Shown here: in pieces, positions 35,320 through 44,705 of the stretch
Position numbering within the stretch: position 1 is the first letter of the stretch
How the letters are laid out: every line of letters starts with the position of its first letter
NCBI RefSeq assembly: GCF_001050275.1
Contig: NZ_BBYA01000011.1
Span: 186,001-250,000 of the forward strand
DNA length: 64,000 bases
From: Leptolinea tardivitalis
GTDB taxonomy: Bacteria; Chloroflexota; Anaerolineae; Anaerolineales; Anaerolineaceae
Direction: 5' to 3'
Notes under the pieces: generated by a model
The model's input: the letters and a program-made list of their open reading frames with translations, nothing else
Databases searched by the model: none
Told to the model about the DNA's origin: nothing
Program-made: the position numbers and the translations under genes

Positions 35320-37617
35320 TCAGGCAGCAGCCGGTTGATTTCCGGTGCCGCGAAGTTGTTCCAGAACTTTACGGTACTCAATCGTATTTGGCGGCCCCAG
35401 TGCAATGATGGTTTCCAGATGGACAATGGCTGCAGCGGTGTTTTTGTTTTCCAGTAACTCATCGGCATAGGAATCAAGCAGAGAGATAGCATCGGGCATA
35501 TTCTTTACCCGATGGCTGACGGCAAATAACCGGCTTTGCATATCCTTGTTGTCTGGCCGAATAGCCACCAGATTGCTGACCATACGCATGGCTGTGGGAA
35601 TCTTATTCATCGAATCATAATACGTCACGGCACTATCGAGCTCACTGATGGCAGCGGCATCCTGCCCGAGGCGGTAATTTAACTCCACCAGGCTGGTGCG
35701 GGTTTCCACATCATCGGGATCAAGTCCTCTGATTTGATCAAAGATACGAAGTGCCTGCCGCCAATCCAACCGCTGCAGGTCAATATCGGCTACTCGTTTC
35801 AATATTTCAATATTCCAGCTTTTATTGGTCTCGCCTTTCTGCGACAACCGTAAAACATTAAGATACGTTGCCCGGGCTTTATCCAGGTCGGCCAGGCGGT
35901 AATATGTTTCGGCCAGGTCCAGATATTGCTGGATGGCATCATCACGCCGGTCGAGTGAAAAGAGCAACTCGATCAGCCGGTTACGAATGGCTAGATTGGT
36001 CGGCGCCAGTTTTTGGGCCTGCATAAGCACTCTGACAGCCTGATTCCTATCGCCGGTGAGTTCATACTTGCGGGCAATCAATAGATACTTGTCGATGGCT
36101 GCATCAACATGCTCACGTTTGATCATCATTGAGGCGATCAATTCATGCAGCAATGTTTCTGTTGGGGCAAATTGAAGGTCGTAATATAGCTCTTCGAGCG
36201 CAGGCAGCAGGGCATTATTGCTGACCAATCGTTGGGCACGCGATAACCCTGCCACAATCTGATTGCTGTTGGGTAGGAGCATCAACATTACCAGTGCGCT
36301 GGGCGGTGTTTCGTCACTAACCGGGGGCAGCAATTGCCTGATGTTGGATACCTGCTGCCGCCAGCCGCGCCGCATGATTTGCCCGCTGATACTGCGGCAC
36401 ACATATCGTAGCTGGTCTGGATCGTTGACTTTAAGAATCTGGTCGCTGATCTGACGGTATTGCAACCTTAACGGAGCAGACATCTCAACCGGCAAGGTGG
36501 TGGCATCTGCCTCATACATGGCTTTCAGGTAGGCATTGGCAGCTTCTTTCAGGTTGTCAGCTTCCTCTTGCACCTGTCCTATCAGCAATTCAGAAGCCAT
36601 GGCAAGCCGGGCATCAGATGCCGAGCGTGATAAAGCCTCAAGAGCCTTTTGTCCATCATTCTTATGAGCTAAAAATCCCAACAGATAAAACACAGCCGGA
36701 TGAACCACGCCGGCATTTATAGCTTTTTCTGCTTCGGCAGCGGCCTGAACAGATCGCCCACGGCTGTGAGCTTCTACAGCAGACAGCAGGTGATTCAATG
36801 CGGAAACGCGATCCATTTCGTTTTTTACAGCAGGCGTTGTTTCATTTAGATGAAGTGTTTGGAATAGGGGATTGCTTTCAGAGGGATCAAGGACCAGGTC
36901 GGCGATAATGCCCAGAGCGTAATGAGTGGCATCTTCAATGGGATCCCGCAAAGGTTCGCGTCCTCGAGCCTGATCACGCTGACCAATTTTCCCCAGAGGG
37001 CCAGATTTGCCGGGCTGATAAATCGGCAACAACTTGCCAGCTCTTATCCGCTCATACGCTGACAGAGCTTCTTCATTGTTTGGCTGTATTTTTAGCGCAT
37101 ATTCCACCATCTGACGGGCGGTCTGTGCGTCACCATTATGCTGGGTGATGCTGGCCGCCGCCAGATATTCTTTCACAGCCGATGGGAATCGCCCAATGCG
37201 TTCATAGATTACAGCGAGCTGAGTATGCGCCCGCATGTTTTGAGGACGGTAGGCGCTTGCCCGCAGCAGGTTCTGTACTGCCCGGTCAGCGTTATGTGCC
37301 TTTAAGTACAGGTCAGCAGCCTGAAAGGAAAGGAGGACAGCTTCTTCTATGCGATTTTGCGCTTCATAGATTTTCGCCATGTTCTCCTGCGGGGCTGGAT
37401 CTTCGGGAGAACGCTTGGCGGCTTTTCGATAAACCTGAAGTGCCTCGTCATATTGTCCCTGTTCCATCAAGGCCAGACCAAGGCTGTTTAATGCGAGGTA
37501 ATCTTCCGGGACTTCTGCGAGAGCCTGACGGTAGTATCGGGCTGCCTGCTCCCAGTGTTGATCCCAGGCAGCAGAATGACCCTGACGCATTGCTTGAGTG
37601 TAGTTTTCTTGATTCAA
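35320..37617 (-). CDS. Large tetratricopeptide-repeat protein
   Basis: 765 residues, all helical, with TPR units at both ends. N-terminal units include YYRQALAEVPEDYLALNSLG, then LALMEQGQYDEALQVYRKAA and HTQLAVIYERIGRFPSAVKE. C-terminal units include AIRNRLIELLFSLDRRDDAI, YYRLADLDKARATYLNVLRL and TAMRMVSNLVAIRPDNKDM. No signal peptide or catalytic motif is seen, so it is a cytosolic scaffold, perhaps for protein complexes. It is the gene downstream of polA (27-base gap, same strand). The 3' flank holds tRNA-Lys. Function unknown. Confidence 0.85.
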   Translation of the reverse strand: MNQENYTQAMRQGHSAAWDQHWEQAARYYRQALAEVPEDYLALNSLGLALMEQGQYDEALQVYRKAAKRSPEDPAPQENMAKIYEAQNRIEEAVLLSFQAADLYLKAHNADRAVQNLLRASAYRPQNMRAHTQLAVIYERIGRFPSAVKEYLAAASITQHNGDAQTARQMVEYALKIQPNNEEALSAYERIRAGKLLPIYQPGKSGPLGKIGQRDQARGREPLRDPIEDATHYALGIIADLVLDPSESNPLFQTLHLNETTPAVKNEMDRVSALNHLLSAVEAHSRGRSVQAAAEAEKAINAGVVHPAVFYLLGFLAHKNDGQKALEALSRSASDARLAMASELLIGQVQEEADNLKEAANAYLKAMYEADATTLPVEMSAPLRLQYRQISDQILKVNDPDQLRYVCRSISGQIMRRGWRQQVSNIRQLLPPVSDETPPSALVMLMLLPNSNQIVAGLSRAQRLVSNNALLPALEELYYDLQFAPTETLLHELIASMMIKREHVDAAIDKYLLIARKYELTGDRNQAVRVLMQAQKLAPTNLAIRNRLIELLFSLDRRDDAIQQYLDLAETYYRLADLDKARATYLNVLRLSQKGETNKSWNIEILKRVADIDLQRLDWRQALRIFDQIRGLDPDDVETRTSLVELNYRLGQDAAAISELDSAVTYYDSMNKIPTAMRMVSNLVAIRPDNKDMQSRLFAVSHRVKNMPDAISLLDSYADELLENKNTAAAIVHLETIIALGPPNTIEYRKVLEQLRGTGNQPAAA

Positions 37618-37644
37618 TCTAAACCTGCATATCCAAGAATAATA

Positions 37645-40440
37645 CTATTTATACTCTGATAGTGGCAACATGTCTTCCCAGTTTTGACCATATTTTGCTT
37701 CCGTCAACAATGGGATGGATAATGGATAAGCTGATTCCATTGTTTGCATCACTATTTTACCGGTATCAATCAATTCTCCTTCAGGACATTCGAGTACGAG
37801 TTCATCGTGCACCTGGAGGATCAGTTTGGCCTGTAATTTTGCCTCGGCCAGGGCAGGTGGAACTTTGATCATGGCCAGTTTCATGATATCCGCCGCTGTC
37901 CCTTGAATGGGTGCATTGATGGCTTCCCGTTCTTCACGGTTTCTGAGGTTAGGATTCATTTGATTACGAAGATTTGGAAAGTATCTGCGCCGACCCAGCA
38001 TAGTTTCAACATAACCCTGACGGGCAGCCTGTTTCCGCAAGCCATCAAGGTAATTTTTTACGCCCGGGAATTGACGGAAATACGCGGCTACAAAGTCTTC
38101 CGCTTCTGCCAGGGTGAGGTCCGTTCCACGACTTAAGCCAAAGGCACTCATTCCGTAGATCAGGCCGAAATTGATTGCCTTGGCATGGCGGCGTTGTTCT
38201 TTTGTTACTTCACTTAATGGGATGTTGTAAATCGCAGCCGCTGTAGCCGCATGAATGTCCTGCCCGGCATGAAAAGCCGCCAACATGGCCTCATCATGAG
38301 CCATATGGGCCACAATCCGCAATTCGATCTGAGAATAATCGATGGAGAGAAGCAGCCAGCCGGGATCGGCGATAAATGCATGCCGGATTTTCCGTCCCAA
38401 TTCAGTGCGTGTCGGAATGTTCTGCAAATTCGGTTCTGAAGATGCCAGCCTGCCTGTGACAGAACCCGTTTGATTATAACTCGTATGCACTCGCCGGGTT
38501 TGAGGATTGACCTGTTGGGGAAGAGCTTCTATATAGGTGGAAACAAGTTTGGATAATTCGCGGTGTTCCAGAATAAGGTCAACTACCGGGTGCTTACCTC
38601 GTAAAAGTTCCAGTACATCTGCGGATGTGGAATAATGCCCGCTGGCGGTGGTTTTTCTTTTGTCCGGTGGTTCAAGTTTCAATGTGGTGAAAAGCGCTGT
38701 GGATAATTGTTGTGTGGAATTCAGATTGAATGGATAACCCACCCCTTCCTGCACGTTTCGTTCAATCTCTTTCAATCGCTCCGTCAATTCGCGGGACATG
38801 GTCTTCAAAAAATTGGTGTCCAACCCGATACCCGTCTGTTCCATATCCGCCAGGATCGGAAGCAGCGGCATTTCAATTTCATCCATCAGCCGGGTGGACT
38901 GATGTTCGTTCAATTTGGGTTCGAGGGCTTCTCGCAATTGAAAAGTGATTTCGGCATCTGCGGCGGCATAGGGTGCTGCTTTTTCAACGGAAACATCGGC
39001 CATACTTCGCTGGTTCTTGCCCGTCCCGATCAGTTCTTCGATATGTGTCATCTGCACACCGAGGACATCTTCTGCCATGTCTTTTAATCCGAGACGGTGG
39101 GAAGCCGGATCAATCAGCCAGGCGGCAATCATGGTATCAAAGGATGCTGGTGATACTGGAAGTCCATGCCGACGGAGCACCAGCATGTCATATTTTAGAT
39201 TGTGCCCGACCTTCCGAATTTTAGGATCAATCAAGAGCGGCCCCAGACTCTTCTGGATATCGGATAGGAATACCTGAGGAGTATTGTCGCGGTGCCCAAC
39301 TGGGATGTAATAGCCGGTACCGACTGAGTTGGAAAGGGAAATGCCGACCAGATTTGCCTGCATCGGGTTTGTTGATGTGGTTTCGGTATCCAGTGCGATC
39401 CAATCAGATGTAGAGAGATTGGTGCACATTTCTTGAAGACCGGCAGTATCGCGAACAATAATCGTCTTTAATTCATGTTTGGGATTCTCCCCCAAAATCT
39501 TCGGAGTATCATCAAAAAAAGTCAATTGAGCCTGCTTCAAGGGTGCAGCCGGAAGGGAGGCTCCGGAAAGTACTTTCAACCTGTTTTGAAGTGACCGAAA
39601 TTCCATATCGGCAAAGAAAGCTTCCACTTTGTCAAATGGAATGTGGTCGGTTTTTGCCTGTGTCAGGTCGATCTGGATCTGGAGGTCTGTGCGAATGGCC
39701 GCCAGTTTTTGGCTCATTTCTGCATTTGCCCGGTCAGATTCAATTTTGGCTTTTATTCGGGGAGGCAGTTCATTCAAATGTTCAAAAATGGCTTCTAATG
39801 TGGGATACGTTTCAAACAGACTGATGGCCGTCTTTTCCCCAATACCCTGTACTCCAGGAATATTATCCGACTTATCGCCAACCAGTGCCTTGTAATCCAC
39901 CACCTGGTTAGGCCAAACGCCAAGGAATTCTTTTACATCAGGAGCAAAAAAATCTTTTGCTTCTGACAGACTTTTTCCGGCCAGATTGACGATGATGTGA
40001 TCATTGACCAGTTGAAGCAGATCACGGTCACCCGTAACAATTTTTACGGCAAGTCCTTTTTCAACAGCCAGTCGGGCAACACTGCCCAGAATGTCATCGG
40101 CTTCAAATCCTTCCATCTCTAGCCGTGGGAATCCAAAGGCATCTACCAGCTGTCTGATGCGTTCTATCTGAGGCCGCAGATCATCGGGCATCTTTGCCCG
40201 TGTCGCCTTATAAGCCGGGTAGATATCATCGCGGAAAGTTTTACCTGTGTCAAAAGCCACCGCGAGATAATCGGGTTTATTTTGTTCTAAAATCCGGATC
40301 ATTACCGAAGCAAAGCCATAGATTCCGGCTGTCGGTTCTCCAGACCGTGTGGTGAAATGAATACTGGGGGAAGAACTCAGGGCAAAATACGTGCGGTATG
40401 CCAGAGCATGTCCATCGATGAGGTATAGGGTTGGCGGCAC
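37645..40440 (-). CDS. polA: DNA polymerase I
   Basis: 931 residues, GTG start with AGGAG upstream. PolA removes RNA primers and fills gaps in replication and repair. Three domains: 5'-3' exonuclease (1-290: LYLIDGHALAYRTYFALSSS, VTGDRDLLQLV, GDKSDNIPGVQGIGEKTA); 3'-5' exonuclease (about 310-520) with all motifs kept (ALDTETTSTNP, VGHNLKYDMLVLRRHG and YAAADAEITFQL), so proofreading should work, unlike in Bacillus PolA; and polymerase (about 560-931) with DYSQIELRIVAHMA, RRHAKAINFGLIYGMSAFG and LQVHDELVLECPEGE. Length is typical. Confidence 0.97.
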   Translation of the reverse strand: MPPTLYLIDGHALAYRTYFALSSSPSIHFTTRSGEPTAGIYGFASVMIRILEQNKPDYLAVAFDTGKTFRDDIYPAYKATRAKMPDDLRPQIERIRQLVDAFGFPRLEMEGFEADDILGSVARLAVEKGLAVKIVTGDRDLLQLVNDHIIVNLAGKSLSEAKDFFAPDVKEFLGVWPNQVVDYKALVGDKSDNIPGVQGIGEKTAISLFETYPTLEAIFEHLNELPPRIKAKIESDRANAEMSQKLAAIRTDLQIQIDLTQAKTDHIPFDKVEAFFADMEFRSLQNRLKVLSGASLPAAPLKQAQLTFFDDTPKILGENPKHELKTIIVRDTAGLQEMCTNLSTSDWIALDTETTSTNPMQANLVGISLSNSVGTGYYIPVGHRDNTPQVFLSDIQKSLGPLLIDPKIRKVGHNLKYDMLVLRRHGLPVSPASFDTMIAAWLIDPASHRLGLKDMAEDVLGVQMTHIEELIGTGKNQRSMADVSVEKAAPYAAADAEITFQLREALEPKLNEHQSTRLMDEIEMPLLPILADMEQTGIGLDTNFLKTMSRELTERLKEIERNVQEGVGYPFNLNSTQQLSTALFTTLKLEPPDKRKTTASGHYSTSADVLELLRGKHPVVDLILEHRELSKLVSTYIEALPQQVNPQTRRVHTSYNQTGSVTGRLASSEPNLQNIPTRTELGRKIRHAFIADPGWLLLSIDYSQIELRIVAHMAHDEAMLAAFHAGQDIHAATAAAIYNIPLSEVTKEQRRHAKAINFGLIYGMSAFGLSRGTDLTLAEAEDFVAAYFRQFPGVKNYLDGLRKQAARQGYVETMLGRRRYFPNLRNQMNPNLRNREEREAINAPIQGTAADIMKLAMIKVPPALAEAKLQAKLILQVHDELVLECPEGELIDTGKIVMQTMESAYPLSIPLLTEAKYGQNWEDMLPLSEYK

Positions 40441-40470
40441 AGAGACATCTCCTGTCAGTCCGGGAAAATT

Positions 40471-40486
40471 AGCAACAATTGTGCCA
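40471..40486 (-). promoter_or_regulatory. Sigma-54-like -24/-12 element upstream of polA (doubtful)
   Basis: On the minus strand TGGCAC (40486-40481) and TTGCT (40475-40471) have the exact sigma-54 spacing, TGGCAC-N5-TTGCW, about 30 bases before the polA start. PolA is not a typical sigma-54 target and the lineage suggested here commonly lacks RpoN, so chance is quite possible. Confidence 0.25.
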
Positions 40487-40488
40487 CA

Positions 40489-42744
40489 TTACGCGATCTC
40501 GTGGGTTTTTCGCCGCAAAATAAAGTTTTGCCAGTGAATGGAAGGGATGAAATCTTTACCCGGTGCGCTCATACTTTCAGATGCCCAGAATTCTTCCTCT
40601 GTGGCTGATTCGACAAAGCCCGATTTTTTAATCTCTTGTGTGGTTTCTTTCTTCACAATATTGACCATATCTTCTGGAGCAATGGATACGGGAATGGTGA
40701 CCATCCATTGCATATATGTAGGGCGGATGGTGAGGTTGTCGAGTTTCCAGTTGAACGCCAGGCAGAGCCTTGACATTGTCTGATTCAGGATACCGGCCAA
40801 TTGACGGTGCAAAATGGTGCTCTCGAGGCGGGGAACCATGGCTACGGTGTACGTCTCGGTTTCTACCTCATGGTCTGGCTCTTCGAGATGATTCATTTTC
40901 AAGAGGAGATTATCATCAGGCGGTTGCAATGAGGCCTGTAAAGGAGATACACCGGCAACAGAAGATTCAGACGATTCAACCGAAGCATCTTCTTTAGTAT
41001 CTTCCGCCGCAAACGGGGTAATCACAGGTTCTGTAAAGCCGGTGTGGATTGTCTCATTGACAGGGGCCTGTTCTTTATCTAAAGGTGCCATCTGACTTTG
41101 TGTTTCTGGAATCGGTTCCGAGTCTATCTCTACTTTTTCCTGAGCTGTATCAACATAAGAGAGATATCTGTCAAGTATCTCTTCTTCCATTGGGGCAACG
41201 GCTTTCTTTTCTTCCATATCCCCAGATGATGAGAGTTCCGGTTCTTGATCCAATCCAGAATCGGCACTTACTTCAGGATTGATCTCTTTGTCAACCGGAA
41301 TGGATTCGTTCGGTTCTTCCCTAATTTGCCTTACCAGCGGTTGTGTAATCTCAACAGGCGGATGTTGATCTGCAGGATTATCCAATTTCTTCTCAGTTGA
41401 AGTATTGACAGAAGAGGTAAGGTTTTCTTTTTTCCGTCCCAGAGGAATGGGTTGCATTGAATCCAATCCGTTATCCACGTAAGGTTCAACAGTGAGGTCA
41501 ACGGAAGGGAAGTGTTCTTTTTCGCTTTCAACCGTCGAAGTCAGTGGTTTTTCCTGTATTTCAACAGGACTGATGGGAACATTACTATTAATTGTTTCTA
41601 CCGGAGATTGTTCCAACCTGTCATAAGCAGAAGAACTTTCCACCGGTTCGGGCTCTTCGGTCAATTTATTTGATTTTTCTGCATCAGGTTCATCAGCGGA
41701 TATTCCAACAGGCGTTTTACCTGAATTTGTCTGTTCAAATTTTTCTGTTTCATCCGCAGGAGTGTATGGAACCTGATCGGATGTATTTGCCTCTTGTTCA
41801 GGATTTCCCTTCTCAGATGATTGATTGAATTCGGGCAGGTCTGCCTCTCGGAACCATTCCACAGGGAAACTGTTCTTAATCACGCGGGGTGCTTCAGGCT
41901 CAAGTTTTTGTCCGAGGATTTCATGCAGTTTGGGCGGCTCAGGACTTTCAAAAAACCGAACCTCTGACGTTTTTTCTTGAACAGCCGGTTTGACCATGAG
42001 AGTAGAAATCTCTTTGGCCATATTCAGTGTCTGTGAGCGTACTTTTGTGACAGGTGTCTGCGGTTGAAATAACAAGGCAAGAACAGAGCCGTCTTCCACT
42101 TTGGAGGCGTACATCATCCATTCCTGCCCAGTAACCAGGTCTTTTACATACCGCATCAGGTCAGAAGATTCATCCGGGTTCCAAAACCTTAAAACGGAAG
42201 CGGTTACCTGTTGTTGAAGGGCTGCACTGATTCCGGGTGTACTGGCTATTACCAGACCATTCTGGATGATTAATCCACCCGTGGCAGCCGTTTCAAGGAT
42301 GCCTACTTGAAATGCATTCCACCAGGATGTGTCTTTTCGGATGATCGGTTCTGGTGAAGGATCAACTGCAACAGGAGTTCTTTTCTTCTGAATGGCAGCT
42401 CGGACGGTAGCCTGAAGAATGGACGAATCAAATGGCCGCGAAACATAGCCAGCTGCCGGAATGGATCTTATCGCTGTCGAATCCATGCGATGATCCGATG
42501 GGATTAATAACAGGGCAATCCCTGGGAACTCGTCTTTTAAAAGGGCAGAAACCTGCGTAGGATCAGGTTGAAGGAAGGAGCAGTCGAAGATCACCGCCTG
42601 AAAAGTACTTTCCTGTAATGTTGACCGGAGTTCACCGCTGTTATCCAATAATGTGCAGCGAAATTCCGGATCAGCTTCCAATGTCAGTCGGATTAATTCC
42701 CCGAATGGTCCAGAAGGTGTGGTAACCAACACATCCAACGGCAT
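40489..42744 (-). CDS. Degenerate receiver + Roadblock/LC7-like + acidic linker + Y1-transposase-like protein
   Basis: 751 residues, unlike any standard protein I know. (a) 1-125: receiver-like fold (LDVLVTTPSGPFGELIRLTL, VIFDCSFLQPD, GYVSRPFDSSIL) with a central Asp but no acidic pair and Arg in place of the usual Lys. (b) About 140-260: Roadblock/LC7-like (GGLIIQNGLVIASTPG, QTLNMAKEISTL). (c) About 270-630: acidic, Pro/Ser/Glu-rich linker. (d) About 630-751: a domain aligning by eye with IS200/Y1 transposases (LAGILNQTMSRLCLAFNWKL, then PVSIAPEDMVNIVKKETTQE and EEFWASESMSAPG); the PDHVHLL-like catalytic HUH reads PTYMQWM (40702-40722), and the catalytic Tyr place reads IHWQN. So it is likely a non-catalytic, repurposed domain. 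It lies just upstream of polA. Confidence 0.6.
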   Translation of the reverse strand: MPLDVLVTTPSGPFGELIRLTLEADPEFRCTLLDNSGELRSTLQESTFQAVIFDCSFLQPDPTQVSALLKDEFPGIALLLIPSDHRMDSTAIRSIPAAGYVSRPFDSSILQATVRAAIQKKRTPVAVDPSPEPIIRKDTSWWNAFQVGILETAATGGLIIQNGLVIASTPGISAALQQQVTASVLRFWNPDESSDLMRYVKDLVTGQEWMMYASKVEDGSVLALLFQPQTPVTKVRSQTLNMAKEISTLMVKPAVQEKTSEVRFFESPEPPKLHEILGQKLEPEAPRVIKNSFPVEWFREADLPEFNQSSEKGNPEQEANTSDQVPYTPADETEKFEQTNSGKTPVGISADEPDAEKSNKLTEEPEPVESSSAYDRLEQSPVETINSNVPISPVEIQEKPLTSTVESEKEHFPSVDLTVEPYVDNGLDSMQPIPLGRKKENLTSSVNTSTEKKLDNPADQHPPVEITQPLVRQIREEPNESIPVDKEINPEVSADSGLDQEPELSSSGDMEEKKAVAPMEEEILDRYLSYVDTAQEKVEIDSEPIPETQSQMAPLDKEQAPVNETIHTGFTEPVITPFAAEDTKEDASVESSESSVAGVSPLQASLQPPDDNLLLKMNHLEEPDHEVETETYTVAMVPRLESTILHRQLAGILNQTMSRLCLAFNWKLDNLTIRPTYMQWMVTIPVSIAPEDMVNIVKKETTQEIKKSGFVESATEEEFWASESMSAPGKDFIPSIHWQNFILRRKTHEIA

Positions 42745-42793
42745 ATGTAGAGTTTATCACGAAATGAATGTGCCGATTTATCTCTATGCAGGG

Positions 42794-43300
42794 TTAATGA
42801 AAGGCTTTTTCTGCCCAATAAATTACAAATGTCATGCAAAATGACCCGGCTCCCAGAGCAAATAAAACCAATCCGGTTGTTAAAATTGACTGGTAACGGG
42901 TGGTATTCCGCTCAATGACTGCTTCTTCTGGATGCAGAGGATCGTAATACACTGTAACTGGAGCTCCGGCCACATACCGGTCGGCTATTTCCCGAGCTTT
43001 GCTCTCTGTGTATTCCAATTGGTTGAAAGTTACCCGTAAGCCGGCAAAAGTCCTTCCAGTGCAGGTATATTGATAATGAACCAATGGGGAGAAGACTGTA
43101 CGATCCTGATTGCCGGGTTTTATGGACTGGTGTTCCTTTACCTCACTGCTCAGTATGACTCCGGCGGCTGGAAGCCAAGAATTGGTTGTGATCTCTGTCC
43201 GCTTCCTGTGCAATGCCATGACGATTAAAGCGCATCCTGCTCCACCGGCGAGTATACTGAAAACCAGAGGGATCAATGTTCCGAGGTTGATATTGTTCAA
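42794..43300 (-). CDS. DUF3592 membrane protein
   Basis: 168 residues, TTG start with GGTG upstream. Two membrane helices (about 9-29 and 138-160) flank a soluble beta domain of about 100 residues that follows DUF3592: SWLPAAGVILSSEVKEH, FSPLVHYQYTCTGRTFAGLR, and VAGAPVTVYYDPLHPEEAVI. Function of the family is not known. It lies 49 bases before the multidomain protein on the same strand and is divergent from wecC. Confidence 0.8.
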   Translation of the reverse strand: MNNINLGTLIPLVFSILAGGAGCALIVMALHRKRTEITTNSWLPAAGVILSSEVKEHQSIKPGNQDRTVFSPLVHYQYTCTGRTFAGLRVTFNQLEYTESKAREIADRYVAGAPVTVYYDPLHPEEAVIERNTTRYQSILTTGLVLFALGAGSFCMTFVIYWAEKAFH

Positions 43301-43363
43301 GATTTCACCACCGTGTAGTAGAATTCACTTTATTATAGATATATTTTGTCGCTCCGGCAGGGC

Positions 43364-43392
43364 TTTTCATGCCTTATGAATCATGGGATAAT
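43364..43392 (+). promoter_or_regulatory. Candidate housekeeping promoter for wecC
   Basis: TTTTCA (43364-43369) and GATAAT (43387-43392) with a 17-base spacer approximate TTGACA-N17-TATAAT (four and five of six matches), 35 bases before the wecC start, in the divergent intergenic region. Confidence 0.4.
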
Positions 43393-43427
43393 TCCGGGCG
43401 CAGTAAAACTACCTTTCAGGTGATCCT

Positions 43428-44705
43428 GTGAAATTTGAGAAAATTTGTATTCTGGGTATGGGGTATATTGGTCTACCAACCGCCAGCACATTTGCCACAC
43501 ACGGCATTGAGGTGGTCGGTGTAGATGTTAATCCTCATATTATTGAGACGCTTCAATCTGGTGAGCTGCATATCTACGAACCCGGTCTACGTGACCTGGT
43601 CAAGACAGCCGTTGAGAATGGGAAATTGCATGTTCAGGCGAAACCGGAAAAGGCAGATGCGTTCATAATTGCCGTTCCCACTCCTTTTAAAGGGGAAAAG
43701 CTGGCAGACATGTCTTTTGTTACATCGGCTGCTCATGCCATTGTTCCCTGTCTTCGAGAAGGCAATCTGGTTGTTCTCGAATCCACATCGCCACCATTAA
43801 CCACAGCCGGATTGGTCGCACCCATTCTGGAAGAGAGCGGCCTCAAAGCTGGTAAAGATTTCAAATTATGTTATTCGCCTGAACGGGTGTTGCCCGGTCA
43901 GATTTTGCGTGAATTAATTGAAAATGACCGCATTATTGGCGGTGTTGATCGGTCCTCAGCAGAAGCAGGACGCGATCTCTACAGCGCATTTGTCAAAGGA
44001 ACTATTCACCTGACGGATGCCACCACGGCCGAAATGGTCAAGTTAATGGAAAACACATACCGCGATGTTAATATCGCGATTGCCAATGAATTCTCACGAC
44101 TGGCTGACCGGTTTGGAATTGACGTCTGGGAAGCTATTGCTTTGGCCAATAAACACCCACGGGTGAAAATCCTCAATCCCGGCCCCGGTGTGGGCGGGCA
44201 TTGCATCAGTGTTGATCCCTGGTTCCTGGTCGAAGCAGCTCCCGATATCACCCCTCTGATTCATACAGCACGGAAAGTCAATGACAGCCAGCCTGAATTT
44301 GTTGTCAAACTGGTAAAAAAAGCTCTGGGTTCTTTACGCAACCGGCGGATAGCCTTGCTCGGATTATCCTATAAAGCAGATGTGGATGATATGCGTGAAA
44401 GTCCGGCTGTGGAAACAGCCCACCTTTTGGTGCAGGAGGGAGCAAAGGTAAAGGCTTTTGAACCGTATAAAACTACAGCCGAAATTCCGGGGTTGGAATT
44501 GGTGTCTTCTCTGGCTGAAGTTTTTGCTGATGCCGAGGCTGTTCTAGTCCTTGTTCCGCATACCCCCATCCGGACTCTGGAACCGGAGGTTGTGGCAAAA
44601 TTGACTCCAGCTCGAGTTGTGATAGATACTGTCAATACATGGCCGCAGGATAAATGGACGGCCGGCGGTTTCAAGGTGTTTCGATTGGGTGTGGGACGTT
44701 TCTGA
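43428..44705 (+). CDS. wecC: UDP-N-acetyl-D-mannosaminuronate dehydrogenase (nucleotide-sugar dehydrogenase)
   Basis: 425 residues, GTG start. The family oxidises a UDP-hexosamine in two NAD-dependent steps to the uronate. NAD-binding motif: CILGMGYIGLPTASTFATHG; the catalytic Cys lies near residue 259 in GPGVGGHCISVDPWFLVEAA; PERVLPGQILRELIENDRII is also conserved. Coupled to the following WecB epimerase, the likely product is UDP-ManNAcA from UDP-GlcNAc for a cell-surface polysaccharide. It overlaps wecB by 17 bases. Confidence 0.9.
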   Translation: MKFEKICILGMGYIGLPTASTFATHGIEVVGVDVNPHIIETLQSGELHIYEPGLRDLVKTAVENGKLHVQAKPEKADAFIIAVPTPFKGEKLADMSFVTSAAHAIVPCLREGNLVVLESTSPPLTTAGLVAPILEESGLKAGKDFKLCYSPERVLPGQILRELIENDRIIGGVDRSSAEAGRDLYSAFVKGTIHLTDATTAEMVKLMENTYRDVNIAIANEFSRLADRFGIDVWEAIALANKHPRVKILNPGPGVGGHCISVDPWFLVEAAPDITPLIHTARKVNDSQPEFVVKLVKKALGSLRNRRIALLGLSYKADVDDMRESPAVETAHLLVQEGAKVKAFEPYKTTAEIPGLELVSSLAEVFADAEAVLVLVPHTPIRTLEPEVVAKLTPARVVIDTVNTWPQDKWTAGGFKVFRLGVGRF

